DNA from: Tenrec ecaudatus
Taxonomy: Eukaryota; Chordata; Mammalia; Afrosoricida; Tenrecidae
Length of the DNA: 64,000 nt
Assembly: GCF_050624435.1 (NCBI RefSeq)
Contig: NC_134532.1
Location: forward strand, 122,110,070 to 122,174,069
Direction: 5' to 3'
The stretch's first letter is position 1, and each line of letters starts with the position of its first letter. Below are positions 56,346 to 64,000 of this stretch, piece by piece. The translations under genes were made by a program, and so were the position numbers. The notes under the pieces were generated by a model. That model worked only from the letters and a program-made list of their open reading frames with translations, was not told the DNA's origin and did no database searches.

Positions 56346-56419
56346 CTGCCAGGATGTCCTCCCCCCGAATTCCAGGGAGAAATGAGCATTGTTGGTACAC
56401 TGCTCTGCATTCTTTTTGA

Positions 56420-56720
56420 ATGAAAGCAAACCCATTGTCATCAAATTGATTACGACTCATGGTGACCCCATATGTTTCAGAGTAGAACAGGATTTCACAG
56501 GATTTTTCTTTTCTTTTTTTACATTTTTTGGGGGCTCATACAACCCTTATCTCAATCCACACATATACATACATCAATTGTATAAAGCGCATCCATACAT
56601 TCTTTACCCTAATCACTCTCAAAGCATTTGCTCTCCATTTAAGCCCTCTGCATCAGGTCCTTGATTTCACAGGATTTTAGCGACTGTAGTTCTATAGGCT
56701 TAGACTGTAAATTCCAGGTC
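56420..56720 (-). mobile_element. AfroSINE-type SINE split by an L1 tail
   Basis: Reverse copy: TTGTCATCAAATTGATTACG, then GGATTTTAGCGACTGTAGTT resumes after the insertion. Confidence 0.75.
56507..56662 (-). mobile_element. L1 tail with perfect 16-bp target duplication
   Basis: A 156-bp 5'-truncated L1 3' end in reverse (T-rich start, then TTTTTTGGGGGCTCATACAA). The direct repeat GATTTCACAGGATTTT occurs at 56491-56506 and 56663-56678. Confidence 0.9.
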
Positions 56721-56733
56721 TTTCTTCCGGGGT

Positions 56734-57242
56734 TATTTTGGTCTGGGATGACTAGAGAAACAAATCCGGAGACACTCATATGTGTGTAAGAAAGAGCAAT
56801 GTATATATAACAGAGCAATTGAATATTGAGAAAACACCCCAGCCCAGTCTAGAGCAAGTCCATAAATCCCATATTAGTCCCTATCTCCAATGCCAATCTA
56901 TAAATTCCTCTTCAGACTCATGCAACACGTGTAATGATGCTGAATGCAGGAAGAACACAGGCCAGTGGGTGGAAAGACATGTGGATCCAGTGGTGGTAGA
57001 GGCATCCCAGCACTGGCAAGGGTCTCCACATGGCTCCTTCCATTCCAGGGCTCTAACATAGCTCCATGTGTCTTCTTAACAGGAATGTCTCGCAGGGTGT
57101 GTATGAGTGTCCCGCCTCCAGTGAGCTATTTACTTCACTAGCAGTTCCAAGTAAAGTCATCAAGCTGCAACCTGATTGATTGGCTAACCTGTACCCCTTC
57201 ACTCTTAAATCTCAGTGGACAACAAATTATATAACTACCACA
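56734..57242 (+). mobile_element. ERVL-like solo LTR
   Basis: 509 bp from TATTTTGGTCTGGG (family start TGTGTTAGTCTGGG) to ATAACTACCACA, flanked by GGGGT and GGAGT. Contains AGCACTGGCAAGGGT-type family blocks. Confidence 0.7.
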
Positions 57243-58691
57243 GGAGTGTTTCTGGGTGGATTCAAAATGCCAGCAGAATCAGGAGGCCAGGAAGAAACAC
57301 CACAGGGGCGGTGCCAACTCACAGAGTGACCAAGCTGACTGTCTTCAGGCAGGAACCTTGTTAGTGGAGTGGAGCATATTAAGGCACTTACTGGTGCAGC
57401 TGATGATCTTTGTATCCCTTGTCTGAGCAGGACAGAAGGCACAGGGGCTGAGGGCAGAGAGTCACAAAGACGGGCCTGCTCACGGGCGTAACGGAGAAGC
57501 TGCCCTGCCTGGAGAATGGTGTCCTGAGTCCTTTCTAGTCCTGAATTGTAACCAGTTATCCCAAGACACATGGAGATTTCCAAGGAACCCAGGACCCGTG
57601 GATGCCGAAGGAAACAAGGACCTTCCCGAGAGCTGCCAGAGAGAGCACCTTGCCCAAGACCTGGCGGGCTGGGTTCAAACTTCTGGGCTCCCAAACCGTG
57701 AGAGGATAGCTGAGTGTTGGTGAGAGCCATCCACCGTGGCATTTCTGTTCCAGCAGCCCGAGATCATTAAGGCATCATCGGTGGAAGGAAGTTTCTACAG
57801 AAGTCTCTAAGCTATCTGTTTTCTAAATCTATATTTCCTGATGCATGTTTCTTTAGTAAATTTCCTCTTTTGGGCAACGGTGCTGCCAGCCTGTACCAGC
57901 TATATATTTGCTAGCTGAAAGAATGGCGTGGAAAACACTTGTCAAAGAACACCCACTGGGTGATTTATCCAAGAGGAGCCCCATTCTCTCTGCAGACTCC
58001 CAGACAAGTGAAAGTGTGTGCATGACACAAGGCTTCCAAGAGACAGATGGAGAAGTTAAAGTGTAGTCTTCTAATATGTCGGGTTCAGTTAAGGTTAAAT
58101 CATTTCCAGTCTTTCTAAAAGAGGTCTCCCAAAGTCCCTAAGATACTTCTTGCCAATACTTAATCTGAGGGTAAACATTTTAGCATAAGATTCAGCTTGA
58201 GTCAGTAGATATTGAAGTAATATTTGCTTCAACAACATTCTACAACAAAACAGTTACGCAACGGAATTCTTTGAGGGTTTTCTGTGAGCGTGTGGTCTAC
58301 GTGCAAACCACTTACAGCATTCTTCTGGGTTTTGTGTTTTGTTTTTAATAGGTCGACAGAACTTTCTTTGTACTTGCAATTTTAAAACAAAAATCCTTTA
58401 TATTCTAATTACATACCACAAATACATAGGAAATAATTGTGTATAAGGCCAGAAGACTGCAATATGCTCAAATTTAGAAAGTGTTCCACCAGTGTTAAAA
58501 CTTGCTTGAAACAAGATTACCCTTTCTTGAGATGTTTAGCAGGTCTGGGCCCAGTTAAGCCGTGTATAGAGATATGTCACATACATATGATGAAAATGAA
58601 ACAGAAGGAGGATCTTCACATCTCCAATAGCTTTTCCACAAAGACCTAAAATCCCTCTTTTAATTAAGTTGTGTATGATGTTCCCGTTGTC

Positions 58692-58712
58692 TGTGTGTGT
58701 GTGTGTGTGTGT
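58692..58712 (+). repeat. (TG)10 microsatellite
   Basis: A short uninterrupted TG run. Confidence 0.95.
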
Positions 58713-59537
58713 ATGATTGTGGTGAAAATATACACAACAAAACAACACTCATTCAGCAATGAGTGTTTAATGACACCGATTATATCTTTCAAGGTGCTCC
58801 TAGTGTCCTTTTAATGAGCACAGAGGAGTGAATATAGATCCAATACATTGTAGGCTCTTTGTAGGAACCTGTTCACCTTTGGTAAGAATGATTCAAGATC
58901 ATGCTCTTCGAAGAGCTGAAGGTTAAAAAAGGAATTAAGTTGGTAGTTTTTCCATAATCATGGTTCCCCACCTCCACTCAATCGCTTTTATAAATCTTCA
59001 CCTACTGTGTTTCAAATACCCATATGTGCAAAGAGTCGACAAAGCACGTGGGCGAGGCAGGTCCAAGGGAACGAATCTGACAGAGCCTGCGGCCGGGCTT
59101 CACAAAGCACTCCTCTGGCTGGATCAGAAAGTGGGTCGAGGACCATATCCACGAACAGGAGTGGTGACACTGCAGGAAGGCTCCAAGAGCGAGTCCAACC
59201 AGGTTCTTTGAATGAGCCAGCACCCGAGTTGGCTTTAAAGGGGACAGAGTTGCTTTTTAAAAGTATTCATTCTGGTTTTTGGATCATAAAACAAGTTGTA
59301 AATGTTTACATACACTTTTCTAAAAGCAAAGTGAAAGTTACAGAAGGGAAATAAATGATCTTATTACCATCCCAGAAGGGCAAACTAATACAACACTGCA
59401 ATTTTTAAAATGTACCAGCTTATCTGAAATGGAAATGTTCTGTAGTATAAAGTATTAGAGAGGGCGGTGGGTATTCCCATTCATTGTCGATCGGGTGTAA
59501 ACTGGAGGGAATTGGGCCTCTCTAGGGTAGCTCAAGG

Positions 59538-59728
59538 GATCCTTGGTGGCACTGCCAGGAAGCACTGGACTGCTAGCCAGCAAGGGGTGGTTCGAGCCCG
59601 TCAGCTGCTCCCCTGGAGAAAGAATGGCACGGACGACCCCTGGAAAGATTTACAGCCTCCGAGATGCTGTCAGGGGTCCCTGTGAGTGGGAATGAACTCA
59701 GTGACAGTGAGTTTGCTTTGGCTTGCTT
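59538..59728 (+). mobile_element. AfroSINE-type SINE
   Basis: GGGATCCTTGGTGGCACTGC to GTGAGTTTGCTTTGGCTT. It abuts an inverted copy. Confidence 0.85.
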
Positions 59729-59734
59729 AGTGCA

Positions 59735-59925
59735 GCGGAAGCAATCGCTTTGTTGTACTTGTGGACATGCTGCCGTGTCGGCGCTGATTCCTAGCGACCT
59801 TATGCAGCTATGTGTCTTCAGGGGAGTAGATTTGCCCCTCAGATTGACTCCTGGGTGTGAACTGCAGACCCCGTGGCTGGCGGTCCAATGCTTGCTTACT
59901 CAACAATGCCACCAAGGAGTCTTGA
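59735..59925 (-). mobile_element. AfroSINE-type SINE
   Basis: Reverse copy CGGCGCTGATTCCTAGCGAC to CAACAATGCCACCAAGGAGT. Confidence 0.8.
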
Positions 59926-59949
59926 TCAAAGTAGATTTAAAACAAACAG

Positions 59950-60076
59950 AACCCACCGCCACTTCTCTGTTCCAATGCAAAGCAATGTTATGCAGGGTTT
60001 GTGAGGCGCTGGAATCTTCATGGGACCAGGGACCTTGGAGGTTAGCGGCCCAGCACTTCTCTGATAGTGCCATCTG
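59950..60076 (-). mobile_element. SINE fragment
   Basis: Reverse: AACCCACCGCCACTTCTCTG and GACCTTGGAGGTTAGCGGCC remain. Confidence 0.6.
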
Positions 60077-60280
60077 ATCTTAAAATATATTGTGAAGTCA
60101 GAAAACTAGTTTGGGGTACAGTACGATACGATTTACTTTTTAATAATATCCCCTGACCCAAAATATAATTGCCCCAAAAAGACAATGTTGTCATGTGCTG
60201 TTCAGGAGGTTACTAGGCCCAAACGGACCCCTTGGGGGCATTGTGGGTCATGCATTGAGTTCTCCAAAAACTATTCTCTG

Positions 60281-60450
60281 TGCCATGGAGCCACTGCCCA
60301 CTCAGTGACCCCCTGTGGAGTTCAGAGACTGTAAGGGTTTACAGGAGTAGAAAGCCCGGCCTTTGTCCTGCCGAGCCAGCTGCTGGTGGATTGGAACTAC
60401 TGGCCATGCGGATTGCAGCCCAGCATGTAATCAATGTCAGCAGGGCTCGC
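60281..60450 (-). mobile_element. AfroSINE-type SINE
   Basis: Reverse copy GCCATGGAGCCACTGCCCAC to ATGTCAGCAGGGCTCGC. Confidence 0.8.
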
Positions 60451-60451
60451 C

Positions 60452-60632
60452 ATGCACTGAGCAGCTAATCACAAGGTCGGCAGCTCGGAATTAAGAGCTG
60501 CTCCGAGGGAGAAGGTGCGACTTTCTACTCCCATGAAGAGCTACCGTCTCAGCCACCCCGAGGGGCAGTTCTCCTCTGCCCTAGAGACCTGCTATGAGTG
60601 GAACCAACTCCATGGCCGTGAGTTTGAGCTTC
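60452..60632 (+). mobile_element. AfroSINE-type SINE
   Basis: Forward copy ATGCACTGAGCAGCTAATCA to CATGGCCGTGAGTTTGAGCT, head-to-head with its neighbour. Confidence 0.8.
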
Positions 60633-61214
60633 TGAAAAAAGATGACAAGAAGGAACAGTAATTTATAAGGAAATTCACAAAAATATAAACTATATGGCAA
60701 ACATTATAAAACCGAAACAACTTATTTCCACGAATTGTTCAACCTTATAATATTTTTCCATGAAATTTTGGCCAAGTATTCTTTGATTGTCTCATCACAT
60801 CATTTTGTTTTCTCTAAGGAAAATAGAGCAAGGATTCAGTCTTTTGTTTTGGAAGCTTTTAGAAGGCTTTTGAGAGTATAGAAAAGCTGTTTTCAGCTTC
60901 ACAACATGATGGTGGTAAAGAGGCTTTTAAAACTGTCGGCAACTCTGGAAGTTCCATGAAGGCTCTTGCATGTTGTCAAATTATAAGAGTTTGGGCACCT
61001 AGATTTTTCCTGTACAGAAACTCATCGTCAATACTCCGTGACTTGACGGCATTGAGTCGCCGCATGGCTAGGGTCGGCTTCAAAGAACTTGGAGGTACAG
61101 CTTCACTGGCTAGGCAGTCAACTTCTGATGGCTCAGAAGTCATATGCTTTGTACTGTTTGAAAGTGGATACATTGTTGAAGCAACTGATATTGTTCGAAT
61201 TGTAATCATTGTTT

Positions 61215-61690
61215 GGAATCCTGGAGTCAGGTACAACCCACAGCAACCCTAGGTGCAAGAGAACCACATGTTACCCAGCCCCTCCCTACCCTCAAGCCCT
61301 GCGATGTTTGAGTCCATTGGTGCAACCACCAGGCCAATCGCTTTCAGTGAAGGTCTTTGTCTCTTTTCCTCTAGCTACATACTTTATCAGGAAAAAGACA
61401 GGGCTTCCCACTCCCATCAAGAAGCACAGTCTTGGAAACTCACAGGGCGGTTCTACCCTGCCCTGCAGGGTCACGATGAGTCGGCGTTGACTCAACAGCA
61501 GTGAGTAAGTATCTACTTTATCAAATGGGGTGCACTTTTCCAGGGATTGGCCCCTCCTGGTTGACATGCCCAAAGTGCATAAGAAAAAAAAATCCCACCA
61601 TCTTTACTTCTGAAGAACATCCTCGTTCTGCTTTTTTCAAATAGACGAGTTCACTCTTCGGGCACTCCCTACTATCGATACTAGGGATCT
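61215..61690 (-). mobile_element. RTE LINE fragment carrying a SINE insertion
   Basis: The reverse RTE parts GAGTCCATTGGTGCAACCAC and CAGTGAAGGTCTTTGTCTCT lie left, CAGGGATTGGCCCCTCCTGG and ACATGCCCAAAGTGCATAAG right, interrupted at 61390-61513. Confidence 0.75.
61390..61513 (+). mobile_element. 5'-truncated SINE with 10-bp target duplication
   Basis: The direct repeat TACTTTATCA flanks it at 61380-61389 and 61514-61523; the tail reads AGTCGGCGTTGACTCAACAG. Confidence 0.85.
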
Positions 61691-62689
61691 AGTCCTTACA
61701 TGTACATGTTTATTACAATCAAAAATGTGTTCAAAGGTGCCTCTGTAGTCAGTGGATACCTGGAAACAAATTCATTCAGATACTTAGCCTGGTGAGGGTG
61801 TCTCTCACACCCCACCCAACCCACCAAAAAAAATTTTTTTAAAGGGTCCAATCAAGACCAGTGAATGCCAAGGGGACCTGCTAGGTCCGTTCAAGGCAGA
61901 GTTCGGCTCAGGTTATGGTGTCCATTTGGGGGGGATTTCAAATGAGTCATTTTGATAGATTTTTCTTAAAGAACACAGGGCAATCATGGGAGTGTATTAG
62001 GAAGAAGGTTTTGAACCAGGGAAGATGATAGTTGGTAAGAAAAAGACCAAGAAAGTTTGAAGGATTTGTTTCTAGCACCACAATGTATCTGCTCATTTTT
62101 TGAGGGTAGTAAAGGGTGGCCCTATGGGAATTTCATTGACACCCTTCACTCAGCTCCAGCCGTAGATCTCGCCCCTCTCAAACTTCTTTTTGTTGCTCAG
62201 ACTCAAAAAATGTGGAAACAGGTTATGATTAGAATCCCTTGAGGAGGCCCAAACTGCTATATTGATGTGGTGTAAATGGAAGGGTTCAGAATTCCTTACG
62301 GGGAGGGTCTGAGAGATGAAAACACTATTGCCTTTTACTTTACCTGGGGGTAAACCTTTACCTTTTTCACAGATTCTGGCTTCTGCAGGTTTTACTGTGT
62401 ATGAGGGTAAGTGAAAAAGGCTTGCTACAAAACCACAGAAACTTCCATTCAATAAAAACATCGCCATAACCTTCTGCGTTGACACCTTTTCTGCCTTGGC
62501 TTGCACTGGCCCGGCAGACCCCTCAGAAACACTGCCTCGGTTAGACCTGACTCTGGAACAGGTTGGTTTCTGGCTAGGAGCCAGTTCATAAAAATTGTCT
62601 TCACTAGCTTTGATCTTGCTTTGCTCTAGGTGTTTTTTTGGTTTTCGGTGTATGAAAACCAGGACTGATGAACCTATAGAATCAGAAAG

Positions 62690-62895
62690 TGGAATAAGGG
62701 TTTTTTTGGGGGGAGGGGACACAATGGTGGTGGCAGGGTGAAGGGGTGATGATGTCCAGGGGCCCGTATAGATAAAGAATGTTTGGAAATGGATTTTGGT
62801 AGCCAATGTACAATTCTGCTGGATGTGCTTGAACTATGGAATGATTTGATATCTGTATTAATCCCAATTAATAATAATAAAAAGACTATTGAAAA
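62690..62895 (+). mobile_element. L1 LINE 3' tail
   Basis: The reverse translation FPNILYLYGPLDII matches FPNILFLPGLLDIV from the L1 at 23.7 kb; it ends ATCCCAATTAATAATAATAA. Confidence 0.6.
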
Positions 62896-62929
62896 TGTCA
62901 GCACTGGCTGAGGCCAAGACATTCACGCC

Positions 62930-63215
62930 AAGCCATGTGAGATCCCAACTTCAGCAGCTGTTGCATCAATGGTGATGCCCTGGCCTCCTTCCACCAGTGT
63001 CTGGACTTCGACCACAGGACACGTCATAGATGTCAACGGTCTTCCCGGCCTTGACTCGCCTTTGAGGTCTACCCAACCTTGCTAAAAACACCGACATCGA
63101 AACACTCTCTTATGTGGGTCACCAGCTCCATCAACTTGTTGCAAAGCTTGAATGAATTGGAAAGATGTCCGCTTGCATTTAGGTAACACTTTATGATTAG
63201 CCCTGACCTCAGCAT
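62930..63215 (-). pseudogene. Mariner-family transposase N-terminal remnant
   Basis: The minus-strand translation, with one stop and small frame changes, gives FQFIQALQQVDGAGDPHKRV, then VDLKGESRPGRPLTS and ITIDATAAEVGISHG. The order ...LQ..YG....R...W..RF..G...L.D..R.GRP.T......V..LV..D.R.TI..IA.EVGISHG is the paired helix-turn-helix of mariner transposases (Tc1/mariner superfamily). The catalytic half is missing; the sequence is replaced by an L1 tail at 62895. It differs from the Hsmar1/SETMAR type I recall. Confidence 0.6.
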
Positions 63216-63339
63216 TGTCTCCCCTCACCCCCAAAGGCACAAAAGACTAATCTATTGTTGTTGCTCTTACGGGATTCTAATGAGACAAGGGTCACTGAGA
63301 TAGCTGTCTGCGGCTATCCAAAGAGACATGTTTAAACAC

Positions 63340-63505
63340 ATCTTTGAACTGGAACCCAAGCAGCAGTATTTATTGACTGACGCTCATCTGTCTGATCTTC
63401 TTCACCTCCATAATTCAAAGACATGAGTTCTTCGTCAGACTTCCTTGTTCATGTTGCAGCTTCACATGCACATGAGACAAGTGATACAAATAAATTAATG
63501 ATAAC
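63340..63505 (-). mobile_element. RTE LINE fragment
   Basis: Reverse: ACCTCCATAATTCAAAGACA, GTTCTTCGTCAGACTTCCTT and AGCTTCACATGCACATGAGA, the RTE reverse-transcriptase region. Confidence 0.6.
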
Positions 63506-64000
63506 AAAGGAGGTGGCAGTTGCTGCAGGGTCAACTCCTACCCCAGGGGACTTATGTGCACCGCGGGGTTCTCAGTGGCTGGTCTTTTAAAAGTAGATCG
63601 TCAGCTGGTGCTTCCAAAGGATTGCACTGGACCCCAATCTGCACATGTTAGGCTAGTAGCTGAGTGTGGTAATTGTTTGTACCACCCAGGGACACGGAAC
63701 TTAAAAGCCTAATCTGTGTACTGTATCCCTTCTAGAGGAAATGACAGCCATTAGCTTGGGTATATTCTTTTTCAATTTTTTCCAGTGCTTGAGATAGCAT
63801 CTAAATCCTCTCAAGGATTTAGGTCCACTTTTGCCTACGTTTTGCTAGTAGTGAGGAGCTCGTTACTTGTACAGGCAAGTCATTTCCATACTTCCATGAT
63901 TGACAGGCAGAAAACACTTGCCTACATTGAAATGCCATTTTCTGCTGAAGAGCTTTCAACAGAGGGTCCCAGAGTTACCTTCTGCAGTTATATAAATGAT

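Larger units (their letters stand above)
55364..64000 (-). other. DAPP1: DAPP1 intron 1, partial
   Basis: This is the first intron, running off the window. I searched it for a coding exon ending in ...QDLG|G on the minus strand and found none, so the promoter and exon 1 are presumed beyond 64000. It is repeat-rich: SINEs, one LTR, L1 tails, RTE and a mariner remnant. Confidence 0.8.

Noticed and set aside
57227..57742. 171-codon open frame on the minus strand
   Set aside because: Overlaps the end of an LTR, shows no recognisable domain, and lies in DAPP1 intron 1 without exon signals that fit the gene.
62150..62806. Longest open frame in the window, 218 codons on the minus strand
   Set aside because: Its first third lies in an L1 tail and the rest matches no family I know; composition is uneven and there is no supporting splice or promoter context. 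Probably chance.
55364..64000. DAPP1 exon 1 and promoter
   Set aside because: No minus-strand coding segment ending in the expected residues before WYH, and no CpG-rich promoter, was found; presumably outside the window.

Overview
This is a 64 kb piece of nuclear DNA from a placental mammal, almost certainly an afrotherian (the elephant, hyrax, tenrec, golden mole, aardvark and elephant-shrew group). The evidence is dense tRNA-derived AfroSINE-like repeats (5' end like GGAGCCCTGGTGGC, 3' end like GAATTGACTCAATGG followed by GGTTTGGTTT), RTE-tailed SINEs, RTE LINE fragments and lineage-type L1 tails ending in GAGCCCCCAATAAAATG. The species is not resolved. There is no prokaryotic or organellar signature.

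One protein-coding gene spans most of the window on the minus strand: DAPP1 (Bam32/PHISH), a B-cell signalling adaptor with an SH2 domain and a PIP3-binding PH domain. Eight coding exons can be placed to the base (55363-55241, 50292-50159, 31008-30878, 13250-13203, 11485-11423, 9946-9861, 7434-7347, 6080-6012). All splice sites are canonical, the phases join exactly, and 246 codons are unbroken up to the stop at 6012-6014. The first exon (about 34 N-terminal residues) was not found and probably lies beyond 64000. Below 6011 come the 3' UTR and intergenic DNA.

Everything else is intronic or intergenic and dominated by mobile elements. Intron 1 (55364 onward): SINEs, an ERVL-like LTR, an L1 tail with a perfect target-site duplication, RTE pieces and a mariner transposase remnant near 63 kb. 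Intron 2 (50293-55240): RTE, L2, SINEs and a (CT)35 microsatellite. Intron 3 (31009-50158): many SINEs, LTRs, L1 tails, MIRs and a large RTE 3' end. Intron 4 (13251-30877): L1 tails, an ERV LTR with visible promoter and poly(A) signals, a 2.2 kb pogo-type DNA transposon inserted in an L1, and an unexplained CpG-rich island near 29.2-29.7 kb.

The most unusual object is the 2222-bp pogo/Tc2-like DNA transposon at 21314-23535. It has both inverted ends, a TA target duplication, and a transposase remnant that retains three catalytic aspartates with DD35D-like spacing, an N-terminal helix-turn-helix and an acidic C-terminal tail. A paralogous L1 copy at 32.55 kb shows its empty site. The mariner remnant and a palindromic MITE at 9.6 kb suggest more than one DNA-transposon wave in this lineage.
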